From assembly GCA_003024785.1 (NCBI GenBank), contig PUQB01000001.1, positions 2,431,501-2,495,500 of the forward strand: 64,000 nucleotides of DNA, in the 5' to 3' direction. The DNA is from Selaginella tamariscina (lineage: Eukaryota; Streptophyta; Lycopodiopsida; Selaginellales; Selaginellaceae). Position 1 is the first letter of the stretch, and each line of letters opens with the position of its first letter. Made by a program: the position numbers and the translations under genes. Of the stretch, positions 9,176-22,195 are shown piece after piece. The notes under the pieces are model-generated. The model saw nothing but the letters and a program-made list of their open reading frames with translations, did no database searches and was not told the origin of the DNA.

Positions 9176-9999
9176 ATATATCTTCTCTCGATTGGTGTCT
9201 ATCATGTGAAAACCATCTCACTAGTCGAGCTGGGTGAATGCGACTAGTGCTTGCATGTAAGCTTCACCTCACAAGCACACATTCACTAGAGTCTTAGCTA
9301 GTGTTTGCCTGATTGATATCTTAGGGCACACTTCATAAGCCTTGACTAATATATTTATTATGTTACCTAGACATCAAGAACCAAGAATCCAAGGAAACTA
9401 ACATGATGTGTGGAGTGTTCTATAGATGATGTCCACACACATTTGTATTGTCTATACACAAGACCTTGAATTATCTTAAGCAGTACATGCCACCAAAGTC
9501 TAATTTTTCCTAGTTTTGGTACCTAGCAATCTCCACCAAAAAATGATAAAGCTTTATGGATGATGCTCTAGATGTTAGCTTGCCTATTGCATGTGAGTTA
9601 AGATTTAAAATCAAAATATACATAAATTGCCCCAAAATATACTCAATTCCAATTTAATATCATATACACAACAAGCCTTGCCCAAAACCCGGCTAAGAAC
9701 CTTATACCTTGTTACACACCCAAAAAGGCCTTTCCCTTCATGTGTTCTTCTCTTGTTCGTTCTTGAATTATCATTCAATAATTGTTCATTCCACATCATA
9801 TGTATTACTGAAATGTTCTAATGCATGAATTTTTCTTTGGAACATCAAATCAACCCTCTACATATATAGTAGCCTCCCAAAACTTGGCCAAAAACCTCAA
9901 TCTCCTGCCATGTCACCTCCTCCTTGGTTACTAAGCCATAATACAATAACTACTCTCTCACCATGTGTACCAATTGAAAGACTATGTGTCACCAATTAA
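9176..9999. repeat. Spacer between the arms, with an uninterrupted copy of the target repeat
   Basis: 9550-9900 is a paralogue of 430-572 plus 6845-7050. The retrotransposon target GCCCA occurs only once here (9680-9684), so this is an empty site. A partial further copy begins near 9870. No gene is supported. Confidence 0.75.
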
Positions 10000-11460
10000 A
10001 TGTTTTAACTTGGAGGGTTAACACGTGGCAACACATGGCTACCAAGTGGCCTTTCAGCGTTAATTCCCTGTGTGAGCAATGCCAAATTTTTTAAGACAAC
10101 CCTTAAAGTCTGATTTAGATGCCCAAATAGACACAAGACTTAGGGTCCCACCCTAAGTCCTTTAGAATGACCATCCTCCAAATCTTAAAAGATAATACGA
10201 GTAGATTTTAGGATCCTGCCCTAAAAGACCTAGACAAACTCATGCCCCAACCCCATTAAGGAGACATGCCTTGTAGGGTGACTAACCCTAAGGGTTTGAG
10301 TAGTCAAGTTATACCTTAGTCCTAAAGCTAGTACATAGTGAGGACACGAGTGTGCACAATAAGTGAACATAAGTGTTCTGCTAAGCAAACTCTCCAAAAC
10401 TAGGTTTGAATAATCCTAAGTACACAACCCCACAAGTGACTTACGAAAGGGCTTTTACTAATGAGTTTAGGTTGTTCAACCCCTAGATCCTAAGGAAAAC
10501 ACCCCATAGCCAAGTGTGTCATTAGCACACCTAGTTATGAGACCTAACCTCCCTTGAAGCAATGCCCAAGGTTTAAATACTTTGATGTGAGCACAAGTAC
10601 ACCTGCTAACTAGAGTATCCAACCCCTTGATGTTAATCCCAAGATATAACCCCAAAAGGTGTACCTTAAGCATTGTATTGTGTGCCATCTAACCTAATGT
10701 CACATGAAGATGTGACACTGTTTCTCAAATATGGGCTACCCCTTGGATTCAAGAGTTGCACAATGTGCCACGAATGTGACTTTAATGCCAACTCTAGAAC
10801 CCCTCTGTTATCCCTCAGGAACTCGGTAAGAAAACCCTGTCAACTAAGAACCCATGGCCATAGTTGTACAAAAACAAGAACGTGCCTTACTTAGCCGTGA
10901 GTGTTGCTCTTAGCTTCATGTGGAGGAAGTTGGAGATAAATCTCAACCTCTGACTCTTGGAACGTGTAGTTCAATAAGACCTTCTAGGCATGGATTTGCC
11001 AACATTAAGGGTAGGTTACCTTAAAGGTGGGACGTACCCTTATTGTCTGAAAGTTACACCACAACACCCCCCCTTTTCCTATATGTGTAAGTGGGCTGCA
11101 CAAAATTAGTCAGCCCCTTAGTTAGTTAATGAGATGAGCTTGAAACTTAACCTTATTCCTACCCCTAAAACCCTACTGAAGGGGTGGGGGTTTTAGGGCG
11201 TGGGTGGGCTAGGTCAACCCTATAACCCTACTTAACACATTGAACTCATTTGCATTAACCAATTAACCTAACTAAAATGTTAAAATTAGGGGTGGGTTTT
11301 ATAAGGGTAAGTTCTAGTTTCGCCTAGAGTTTCTTTCAAATACTTAATAACATCCGGTCGAACTATCACCAAATACCCAAGTGCATTAAGCGGGCCTGTT
11401 TCCTACTACATTTAGGATTCATCAACACAATAGGTAAAGAGAAGTCATAATAAAAACTAT
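10000..11460 (-). repeat. Right arm of the large inverted repeat
   Basis: Reverse complement of 7436-9175 with substitutions and deletions. It carries its own copy of the telomere-like block, with CCCTA and GGGGTGGGGG words at about 11160-11205. The outer end, taaagagaagtcataataaa, also matches the start of the window. No coding sequence is supported. Confidence 0.8.
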
Positions 11461-12773
11461 GACATTGATGCTTAATTCTTCTGCCGCATCAAATTAGCCC
11501 GTTATAAAGAGTCACTTAATAACAACATAAAATTCAAACCACGCACATGAATGCATATGCTATACACCTCAACTAAAATACCAATCCTTAATAATATGAG
11601 ACATAAGGGTACTTGTGCATGTGAAAAATCCTAACCCTAAAAAGAGAATATAGGCATATTCAGAATTATGAAGGTACAAGTCTCAAATTGAGAGGACATG
11701 TGCATTATGAAATACATAAATTAGGATTAATATAAAGATATAAAGAAACATAACCTCAAAACTCAAGTTTATAAACTAAAATTAGTACAGAAATATAAGG
11801 AAATATAACCCAAAAAATTGATTTTATAAATTAATATTAATATAAAGACATAAAGAAACAAACAAAAATTATTAGGATCGATTATATCAATATTAATTCC
11901 AAATTTAATGAAAATAAAATGGATGGTCCAATACTATGTGAATGTATGTTATAAATGATTCATCCCTTAAAATGAACATGTGTGAGGAAAACTTGTGAAC
12001 AAGGGTTTTAAAACAAGTAGAACCAAAAAGATAAGTATAAATATATCACTTAAAGTAGAAATAAGGTAAAATGGGAAAGTATATGAGGTGATTAAACTAA
12101 AGATAAGTCTTATTTTTCTTACTTATTTAACTTTTGCTATAAAATCTCTTCCATATATAAAAGGTAATATAGATATTTGGAATCTAATTACATATCTTCC
12201 ATATGCATTAATTCCATCGTGGCTTAAAAAGTAAATATTATTTTATTATTTTACTGATTTAATTTGATTCTGATTATAATCATAATTGTTGTTTAATGAG
12301 AACCCCACCTTATAAAGATGTTCAATAAGAATTGCAGGATATCTTGTTGTGTGTTAACACTACATTAATATTATTATCATGCATTACGCTTAAAATAAAG
12401 ATTTTGTGTTTTATATAAATTTGATTAAACTTGTTAAATAGACCAAATAATGTGATCTAAAGTCTGTGTAAGTTAAATTCGATAACTTAAACTTAGATTT
12501 TATGAGTTTCGATCACATTTAAATCCAACAATAAAATTAACTTATAATGATCCGACGGATCATATATTTAAAACAGTAATATACTCCATTCTTATAATAT
12601 TATACAATATCCATCATAAAAATCCTGTGCACTCACCAATAAATTATATTTTGAAAAAAATAACGTTCTTAATAAATTATATTTTAACAAAAAAAAAATA
12701 GCGATTTGGTCAGCACAATAAGGAAATTGATTAAAATATACAAACACTATTAAAAAATAAAAGGAAAAAAACA
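11461..12773. other. AT-rich intergenic sequence
   Basis: About 1.3 kb of AT-rich DNA without a supported gene, ending in the 3' flank of the WRKY gene. Nothing recognisable was seen. Confidence 0.6.
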
Positions 12774-15333
12774 CTATAAAAGGCAAGCATTTGCAGCAAA
12801 TGATTGAAGATCATCCTGCTCAGACTTTGGCCTTATCCCAAATGCTAAACCGTCCCAATTCTGCTGATGATCTTGGGTAGAGTTCATCATGTTCATCATA
12901 GAACCATTGTACCCTGCGTACCTGGACTTGGATGCAAACTGTGCAATCTGGTCCTGTATCGAGGTGGCAGACGACTGCATTGTCGGGTTCATGGAGGCAG
13001 ACGTTGCCGGCGGTGGCTTACTCAATGCTTGTGCTTGCAAACTGGAAGCACCGGCATCGTGGCTTCCCCCGGCATTCTTTGCTGCCGGTACATCGTGGTT
13101 GTGTTTGCCTTCGTACGTTGTTATGACTGACTTTGGATCGTTTGATGCTCGCTCTACGTGCTTCCTGACTGGACACCCCACGTTTGTACACTTGTAGTAG
13201 CTCCTGGAAAATAAGAAACATATCATAACATATTCTATAGTGGCTAAAGTACGCACACGCACCACTAGAAAGGATAGAATACTATGTGTTTCGTTTAAGC
13301 ACGGAAAGTTAAAAGTTCACTTTCCGCAATTCTTTATTGAAACGATATATATTCTCTCATGATTTGTAACAAGTTTATCGACAAGAACAACATAACAAGA
13401 AGCAGCTCAGAAGGCCAACACACACACGCACTATATGTGTGTGTGAGTGTTAATAATAATGACTAGCTAGTACAATGGGAAAAGATGGAGATAAGAGTAA
13501 AAATAAAATAATACATATTGTCCATGTCACAGAAAAGATCTCTATTCAGTGAATGCTTCTAATAAGATACTTAATAACTAAAATATAATACGGAACTGAC
13601 CTTGGATATGGATTGCCCTTGACAATCTTTTGTCCGTACTTTCTCCATCTGTAGCCGTCGTCCAGAATATCAATCTCACTCGGAGTCTGCACAACCACAC
13701 GTGGCTCACGTATTGTTCTTTGTACTGCTGCTGTCTCCCTCCCACTAGTATTGCCCTCGATCCTCCTATATACATAGATATAAATATACTATGTCCAATG
13801 TACGATGCAATGTATGTACATATGAGACACACACAAACACACACACACACACACACCTTCGCTTGGAATCATTTTCGTCTTCATCACCGTCATCAACCTT
13901 GTGACCGTCCTCATCAACGGAGGAAGGAGAAGAGGGATCATCAGCACCTCGAGCAACACCCACAGAAGAAGAAAATGGATCATCACCGTTCCTAGCATCA
14001 TCCAGAAGCATACCACCGCCAGATCTCCTACTTTTCTGTGGCTTGGGATGGTTATGCTCCCCTTTATAGACAATCTCAGTCACCTGACCATCTTGGGACC
14101 TCTCAACCTTCTTCTTCACAGGACACCCGGAGCTCGTGCACTTGTAGTAGCTACGTGGGAACTCACTACCCTTCACCTGCTTCTGTCCATATTTCCTCCA
14201 GTTGTATCCATCATCAGAGGGCCTCTCAACGAGTACAGGGAACTGCTGTACGTGCTGCTGCTGTTCTTCCAAACTCTCGGTGTTTGCTCGAGTGGCTGGA
14301 AGTGTTTGAGTCCCCAGTGGAATTGCCATTGGCGGTGACTCGTGTGCTGCTGCTGCTGCTGTGCTTGCTGTGGACGATGAAACTCAAAAGGTACCTGTTC
14401 ATATTAACTATGTAAAATACTCTGGACACTTGAAAACTCTATAAAGTACTGAACCAGAAAATGCGACACCAAACTTGAACAAATATACTTTATACTGTAG
14501 TATCTTCAACCAACACATTGACTTTAAGGCACACACGCACACACACGCACACAGAGGACTGAATAGGAGTCAAATGATGCACCCACTTACAACTCATTAA
14601 CAAAGCAAGTCAAACAATGCCACGAGGAAAGATGAAATGAAGACCCAAAGGCCAATTAGATAGAAGGGTTGATTACTTAAGAGACACATCCACATCAAAC
14701 ATTCATGCTTTTGTATTCATACACACGCTAACACACGCACACACACACACAAATGGTAAGCTCACCCCATAAGACTGAGAGGAACCAGTGGATCCCTGGC
14801 GAGGAACCGGCTTGAAAACAAACTCTGAAGATGGGTTATTGGCGTTGTCGGCGTTGCCGCCGCCATCAAAGACTGGGACAGTGGACATAAGGAACGATCC
14901 GGTTGTGGGCGACCGCTCAGCCTAAGAGCGCAAAGGAAAAGAACACAAATTCAGACCAAAAATCTGTGAGAGAAACCGTGAAGATAAGTACCTGATTATT
15001 AGTAAAGAGCACAGGAGACGGCGAGAATAGAGACGTCGGACTGATGCCTGGAGGAATTGTGAGGCAGTTAGCAGGCCGAGAAGGCTGTATGCTCAACTGG
15101 GTCTTGGACACCGCCTTGATATCCGTTTCGTCCTGTGCTGAATTTCCTGTAAGCAGATTTGTATGGGCCTTGTTCTCATTCTCTGGATCGATTAGAAAGC
15201 TCGCAACCAGTGACATCGGGCTGGGGCTAACCTCAGACGGCTTGAAGAAGAAATCTGCTCGAGAGGGCACATTTAACTGTGGCCGAGAAGGTGTCGGCTT
15301 CCTCAGCATCGTTTGTTCCTCCCCAAACTCCAT
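12774..15333 (-). CDS. Group I WRKY transcription factor (two WRKY domains)
   Basis: Exons on the minus strand are 15333-14992, 14921-14766, about 14345-13857, 13765-13601 and 13203-12774. Start is MEFGEEQ. The N-terminal half has an [12 protein letters not shown] motif followed by ERSPTTGSF, both typical of group I proteins and rich in Ser-Pro. WRKY domain 1 ([11 protein letters not shown], then C-X4-C and HNH) is uninterrupted. Domain 2 ([11 protein letters not shown]) is split after its PR by the conserved phase-2 intron and ends in KHNH. Such factors bind W-boxes (TTGAC) in the nucleus and often act in stress or defence signalling. The start of exon 3 is uncertain: from the natural acceptor at 14394 the reading gives a Gln-rich stretch in a different frame from WRKY domain 1, so a frame change or another acceptor lies near 14335-14345. 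Confidence 0.92.
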
Positions 15334-16447
15334 AGCTAGAGCTTCGAAAATACACAGAAACAGAGAGATTTCTACACTACCCACCTGCGCACAATTTACC
15401 GATTTGATTCATTCAAGAACATGTACATCACCATCGCCCCTAAATGTCACACACCAGCGTGTTCCCACTAGTAAGCTAAGAGTGAAGAAGGGGACGAAAT
15501 ATGCAACCATTAAATAGTAAATACAATTAAACTAATAGAAACGTGGAAAACTAAAACCCTTGCTAAATCCAACACGCCATGTATTTCTTTTCAATAGTGA
15601 CTGCTAACTATTATCCCCTTTACCCTTTCGCCCTTTACCCTTTGTTATTTATTATTATTATTTTATAATTAAATTTGATTAATCGTGCTGTTGTTGTTGT
15701 TGTTGTTGTTGTTAGCTTTTAAATGACCACTTGTAAGAAATATACTCTCGTCACGCCCCACTCGCAATGCGTGATCCGTTCCTGGGGATTCCACACTGAA
15801 AGCAAAACAAATAAAGAGAAAATAAATTTAAATAATATTAATAGTATTTACTTGGATCCTTCACAAAGTTGAATTTTGGTTTTTCTGCTAATAATTTATA
15901 TATATAAATACGTATTAATACTAGCTTCTAAATACGATTGGCAGAACGTAAAACCAAACGCAATCTCCGTTTTCTATATTAAGGGATGGCTTTTCAGTTA
16001 CAGTAAGGAGAATCACACAGAGATTAGGATACAAACATATATAAATTAAACGCATATGTGTCGTGCCGCGTGGCTCGACGCCTTAAATGCGCTTTCGCGG
16101 GCGTTTTTTCGGCGGCCATGCTTTTCCACGCCGGCATATTCCCGACAAGCATATTCCGTCGCACACTTGTCACGCAGCTTCCAGCCTCCTGCTCAGAAGC
16201 TTCCATCCATGTACTGAATTATTTAACTCGGTAATTATTGGGCCTCCTCCACTTGCTATTTTTACCAGTTTTAGAATGTATATATGGGATCCTCTCTATG
16301 TGTGCGATATGGATTCGATATGCTATCATTCTAAGTGTCTCCGTTTTGCTTGAAACGTGTAAGAAACGTATACATTTGCCATGATCCACGATACACCCGA
16401 CTAGTCTACGTACATATTATATACACACACAGTAAAAAAAAGACGTA
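15334..16447. other. Intergenic region: WRKY 5' flank and PPR-A 3' flank
   Basis: It contains a (TTG)n tract at about 15685-15712, a short repeated CCCTTTACCCTTT block (15613-15642) and AT-rich runs. No gene is supported; short frames at 16024-16353 have no domain. Confidence 0.55.
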
Positions 16448-17683
16448 CTAACTCGGAGTGAAAGGCTTCTGGATTGTGTTACAGAGTATGACATAAGGTG
16501 AACTTGCCTGGGGATCCAATGGAACGAGGCTCTTCATTGCCTGCGAAGCGATTCTCACGTCCTTGTAGCTTGTAGAAGCTGCAAGAAGAGACCGCCAGTC
16601 CTCGCGAATGGGCAGGAAAGGCTGGGTGTGGATGAGTTCCTCGGCTGCCTGTAGGTGTCTGGCTTTGGAAAGAAGATCAATCATGCAACTAAAGTGTTGC
16701 TTGGATGGACTCAGACCGTAATCGGCCTGGATCGAATGGAAACACGACCTCCCGAGACTCACGGTTCCGCAGCGAACACAGGCAGCGAGTACGCACACCA
16801 TGCAAACGTCGTCCGGCAAGTCGGTTGTGTTCATGGTGTGGAACACGTCTAGTACGCTCTCGAAATGCCCGGTTCGGGCATATGCGAACATCATCGAGTT
16901 CCACGAGATGAAGTCGTGCTCCGGCATTCGATCGAATAGTAGTTTTGCTTCTTTGACATCCCCTTTGTGTGAATACAGGCACAGCATAAGTGTCCATGCG
17001 ATGAAGTTCCGCTCCTCCATACTGTCAAACACTGCTTTGGCCTCCGAAACATACCCATTCTGTGCATAGGCACCAACCATGACTGTCCATGTAACCACGT
17101 CCTTGTCTGGCATGGAGTCGAACACGAACTTGGCTTCCTCCAGATGCCCATTCTGGGCATACGCGGTTTGCAATGAGGTCCAGCAGACCATATCCCTCTC
17201 GGGCATCTGATCGAAGACGGTCCTGGCAAGCTCTATATGCCTGTTCCGCGCGTATGCGTCTAGCATGGTAGTCCACGAGACGAGGTCCCTCTCAGGCATC
17301 TCATCGAATACTTGCTTGGCGTCGTCGATATACCCATACCGAGCATATGCAACTAGCATGGCAGTCCTTGTAAACATGTGCTTCTGCGGCATTGCATCGA
17401 ACAGTTTCTTTGCTTCCTTGATATGCCCGTTCCGGGCATATGCGGACATCATCACGTCCCAGGATAGGCTTGTCTTTCGTTGGATCCGATCGAAGACTCG
17501 CCTCGCCAGTTCCGGGCTCCTACATTTTCCATACATGTGCACAACCATGTTGCTCAGTAGCACGTCTGTTTCTAGTCTGGGCTGCATTCGTGCATGCAGT
17601 TCTCTGGCTTGTGAGAGAGTTCTGCAGCTCTTGGTAAGTTGGAGACATGTACGCCTGTCTAAAGCTCTTGTATTGCTCTCCAT
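16448..17683 (-). CDS. PPR protein A, PLS-type with partial E1 region
   Basis: Single exon of 411 codons from ATG 17683-17681. About nine PPR motifs follow, most of 31 residues and of S type (for example AYARNGHIKEAKKLFDAMP). After them comes a weak E1-like segment (PFLPIREDWRSLLAAS, then DPQASSPYVILCN) that stops before any E2, E+ or DYW domain. PPR proteins read organellar RNA one base per motif and direct processing, stabilisation or C-to-U editing. Without a DYW domain an editing role would need a partner enzyme. An organelle presequence is not obvious, so the true start could differ. The PrmC gene starts 25 bp away on the other strand. Confidence 0.9.
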   Translation of the reverse strand: MESNTRALDRRTCLQLTKSCRTLSQARELHARMQPRLETDVLLSNMVVHMYGKCRSPELARRVFDRIQRKTSLSWDVMMSAYARNGHIKEAKKLFDAMPQKHMFTRTAMLVAYARYGYIDDAKQVFDEMPERDLVSWTTMLDAYARNRHIELARTVFDQMPERDMVCWTSLQTAYAQNGHLEEAKFVFDSMPDKDVVTWTVMVGAYAQNGYVSEAKAVFDSMEERNFIAWTLMLCLYSHKGDVKEAKLLFDRMPEHDFISWNSMMFAYARTGHFESVLDVFHTMNTTDLPDDVCMVCVLAACVRCGTVSLGRSCFHSIQADYGLSPSKQHFSCMIDLLSKARHLQAAEELIHTQPFLPIREDWRSLLAASTSYKDVRIASQAMKSLVPLDPQASSPYVILCNTIQKPFTPS

Positions 17684-17708
17684 CAAGTGATGGGATTAGG
17701 GTTCTTAG
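17684..17708. promoter_or_regulatory. 25-bp divergent interval between PPR-A and PrmC start codons
   Basis: Both ATGs are the first in their frames. Any shared promoter must lie in this gap or inside one of the coding regions, so the 5' UTRs are either very short or overlap the neighbouring gene. This is sequence-based inference; no motif is claimed. Confidence 0.5.
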
Positions 17709-18810
17709 ATGGCTGTTCATCTGGTCGTGCCGCTTTGTGAACGACCGGCTTCCGTATCAACAACTCTGGCCAAGCTTCTTGCATGGCGGACCCAGGCACG
17801 CAGCAGGGCGGCATCGATAAACTTCTCACAGGTAGATGGTGGGCCGGATTCTGAAGAGCTTCACATGGAGATAGACTGGCTTTTAGATGATGTAGTTGCT
17901 GAATCCGGTAAGCATTCTGGGTGGAAGCAGCTGAAGGGATGCGCACAGAATGCAGGTGATATGCAGATTTCTTTGCGGGCAAACCTGGAAGAGCTAGATG
18001 AGCTCTGCAGAGAGAGAATTGAGCAGAGGAGGCCATTCCAATATATTGTGGGATGCGCCCATTGGAGAGATTTCGTGCTGGGTGTTCAGGAGGGAGTTCT
18101 TATTCCCCGGCCGGAGACGGAGCAACTGGTGGATCTGGCAGCTGCGACAATGGAGAGAAATAATGGCTATCTCAGGAGCGGCATCTGGGCCGATCTGGGA
18201 ACCGGAAGTGGTGCAATTGCGATGGGAATTGCTCAGGCGCTGCGTGGGAATGGGTGTGTGATCGCTGTTGATATGAGTGATATTGCAATCGCTGTCTCCA
18301 ATGCCAATATCCATCGCTACAAACTCGAGGTTGGTGTCTTGTCACAATGTTCATTGATAGATTCCATGTGGATCGTTTTCAGGGAGTTGTGTCTGTTGTG
18401 AAAGGCTCGTGGTTGGCTCCACTAGAAGAGAAAGCCGGTGAACTGTCTGGAATTGTGAGCAACCCACCTTACATCCCTTCGGAAAGGTTTCCTAGTTTAC
18501 AAGCAGAAGTTGGCAAACACGAGCCAAAGTGTGCATTGGATGGTGGTGTACAAGGAACTGACCATCTTCTACAGATCTGTGATGGAGCTTGTTGGTCTCT
18601 AAAACCCGGTGGTTTCTTAGCACTGGAGGTAGGTTTTTATATTTGTTTGCTTCCAAGTTGTGATTGATCATGCTCATGGTTTTGTAGACTGATGGAGATG
18701 AACAAGCACAGACTATTGCGAAGTATTTGTCAAACAAGGAGTTTAAAGACATTGAAGTCGTCAAGGACTTTGCAGACATAGATCGTTTTGTGACAGCATT
18801 TCATATTTGA
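17709..18810 (+). CDS. Release-factor glutamine N5-methyltransferase (PrmC/HemK family)
   Basis: Exons 17709-18329, 18383-18628 and 18688-18810, with GT-AG introns of 53 and 59 nt. The protein has about 329 residues, near the family norm. The N-terminal 45 residues are Arg/Ser-rich and acid-poor at first, resembling an organelle transit peptide. The substrate-helix region has RRPFQYIVG, then IPRPETE. The S-adenosylmethionine site is DLGTGSGAIA, and the catalytic NPPY motif is in exon 2 (IVSNPPYIPSER). The family methylates the Gln of the GGQ loop of class 1 peptide release factors, here probably those of chloroplast or mitochondrion. The introns rule out bacterial contamination. The frame is intact throughout. 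Confidence 0.95.
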
Positions 18811-21734
18811 AACCTGGGTTACTCAACATGATCACATGGACACATGACATGAAGCAGGCAAGTTCAATCTCAAATATATTTATTATGCGTGCGTGCGTGT
18901 GTGTGTGTGTCTATATATATATATTATATATATATATATATAAGAAGTATATAAAAGAAGTTTCAAGTTTGCATTAATCTGAACAAACATCCCCATCCTC
19001 CACATAAATTCTACCTGTCTTGTGTGTGTGTGTGTGAGTTTAAATCTATATGTGATACTAAGCATCATATGAGAGTTTTACAAGATAATAAAGCTTTCAG
19101 ATAAACTGGCACTAACTTAATTTTATTCTGAGTGTTAAATTTTATTTATATTATAATTACTGTAAAAGAAGTTGAATTATAATTTTAAACATTTACTTAC
19201 CTTCACTTTCAAATATTGAGGTTGAGCTTATGTATTAGATTTAATAGATGATCTTAGATTTATATCATTAAATGCTAGATCTACCAATATAAACCAGATT
19301 TAATAATGTATATATCATAATCAACTAATATAGATAGACAAGTTATAATACTAGATATTATTTGTTATTATTGAAATATAAATATAAAACTACAATCACA
19401 ATAAACTTATAATTAGATTTACTTTTACCCAAATAAGATAAACTATAATAATATAAAAATTTAAGAAAAAAAAAATGAAAATGTAAATAAATGATATGTG
19501 TATATATTAGTTATCTAGCCCCCAAACTTGGCCTAATTCATTTAGTATCCACACTTCTTCAAAACAATGACCATGTGAAACATAAACACATAAATAAATA
19601 TATTGAGTTACATTACATACATGTACATAATCTTATACATCAATTTAATAAGACTTTTTCAAAAGATTTAAGTTTTTGAGATTGATTTATTATCTTAATA
19701 ACTTTATCTACCATTTATATTTATATAATTGTAATATTTTAATAAAACACTATATAAACACTCAAATTTTTTTTCATATTTCTTATTAAGCACCATAGGA
19801 AGTGCATTTAAGTCCATATAAATAATTTTTCTTAATAAAATTATCTAAAGTGTAATACAATGTATTTTTTAAAGTTGAAAAAGAAAACCTAAAGATATCA
19901 TTCATTTTATTCAAAGCAAATCTAAAATTGTAAATGTAAATATATATATTATAATTATTTTATCTTAATTTATACATATATTTAAGTCAATTGTACATTT
20001 ATTAATGTAATTTGCATACACTTGTAATATTTAATTTTTAATGGTCCTAAACATTTAAACCTTCTTTATAGTGAATATATATGCAATGTTATTACTCATA
20101 TTTAAAACATTATTTATATCGTATGTCTCAGTTTTAAATCATATGGTACAATCTCTTTTAATTATAATCAATTTAAATTAAGATAATGACATTATCTTAT
20201 TATAAATTTTTCATTTAAATTTTGCATTAAAAAATGTTGTTAAATTTCTGAATGAAAGGGTTTTTAAAAATAAAAATAAAATAAGTAAATAACACATAAC
20301 CTAACGTAATAATTAAATTAAAAACAATTCAACATAAAAACGATAGAGAAGATAATAATGATACAAAAATCAATTTAATAATGAAAAATACATAACTCAT
20401 ACCATCACAATATAAATAAAATAACTTACATATACCATAAATATGTCACATATAAGAAGCAAATGATAAATAGTTTTGAACCTTTTATAAACAAACCCAA
20501 TATAAATATAATATCTTCTGCTTGTTAATTATGTATGTCTTTTATATATATTTTAATTATTAAAAATATAGATTAAGCTTTTAACAAACATAAGTAATAA
20601 AAAGATACTAAAGGGAATGGGAATTTAACTAATAATAACATTAACATATCAAAGTAACATAACAAATGAATAAACAAAAATTATTATAAGTATAATAATT
20701 AAAGAACAAAAAAGTTATACATGTTCGCATACAAAGTAAATTTATATGAATCAAAATGAAGAAAAAATAGTTATATATTTATATTCTTATATGGAATTAA
20801 GTAAAAATAATGTAAATTAATAAAATAATCAAGTTAAAAATAATATTGTTAAAATTTTAACCTAGTGAATTAATCACTTATGTAAAAGTTATGTAATATG
20901 TAAAACCTTTTTCATTTATTCCACAAATATCATATTTTGAACTAGATTGACTACATAGATAAATATTATAAAATATATCACAAATTGACCTTAAAAATAA
21001 TAGGTCATAACAAAGATAAATAAATGAATAATAAATCTATTTAGATAGTAAGAAGTATTAATAAAAAACTTAAAATTTAATATACAAAATGGAAACATTG
21101 GAGAATGTTTGTATTTTTTTTATGTTGTCATAAAAGACATAAAACATTGCATTTATCTTTATATTTATATAAAATTAAAACTTGCATACACTTTAAAATA
21201 TATCATAAATGAATAACTTCATTTAAATAATATAATAAAACTTTTTAAACACAAAATGTTGTGTGTTAAAATAAAAATAAATTATTATCCTTCATCATCA
21301 TTTAAAATCTTTATATATATGTAAGGTTCATGTTCTTATTTAAACGTAAACATTAAAAGTAAGATTACATAATTTATATTTAAATAAATATTAAAGATTT
21401 CAATGTTAAGATGTAGAATTAAAAGATATATATCTTTAATATATTACATTAATCTTATCATCAAAATTTACCAAATTAAAATATAAGAAGGTAAAACACA
21501 AATGATTTTCATTTTAACATTAGCATTTAAAATTGAAGCCATAATTACAAATTCATTTAAAAAAATTATCTAATAGTTTTTAACCAAGTTTAATATAAAA
21601 AATTATTTAAATAAACCACTTTAGTTAAAAATTATTTAAATATCCTTATTATTATTGTATTTATTTACTTTTAATTATATATTCAATATGTAGCAAATTG
21701 GAATAATATAAAATGAAGTTAATTATATATACAT

Positions 21735-21766
<32 letters not shown>

Positions 21767-22195
21767 GTATGTATGTATGTATGTATATGTATATACAAAT
21801 TAAGTTAAGTATAAGAAATGCCATAATTTCTTAAATTTTATTACGATAAATATGTTTAATTAATTAGTTAAATATTTTAATTATAAACTTTATTTATTTT
21901 AAAAAAATATTTTCTTGAAGTGTATAGAGTTTAAATTGAATTTTGAGCAATAATTAAGGTATATATATATATATATATATATAAACTTTTCCCTTTATTT
22001 ATATAATGTGTCTCCATTATTTAAATTTTACACGTGTTTAAACATAAATATATGTGTTTATCGAGTGTGTGTGTGTTTTTTAAAGTTGTAAATAAAATAT
22101 ATATTAATAATAAATTGTACGATAGCTGCATATAATCTTCTAAGTAAATTCATTTATCAGTTGCATATGTGATCAGTGTGGAGCATAAGCCCCTG
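18811..22195. other. AT-rich gap without genes
   Basis: About 3.4 kb, strongly AT-rich between 19080 and 22160, in sharp contrast to the genes on both sides. It has (TG)n and (TA)n tracts at 18894-18942 and 19021-19036, (CA)n plus GTAT repeats at 21733-21790, and (TA)n at 21961-21982. No open frame with a domain was found, and no terminal repeats of a transposon were recognised. Confidence 0.65.

Noticed and set aside
13804-14073. Extra frames antisense to or across the WRKY exon
   Set aside because: They are shadows of the WRKY exon or of the (CA)n tract.
17709-18810. Bacterial contamination or recent transfer (PrmC is common in bacteria)
   Set aside because: Two small GT-AG introns, a transit-like N-terminus and plant neighbours argue for a normal nuclear gene.
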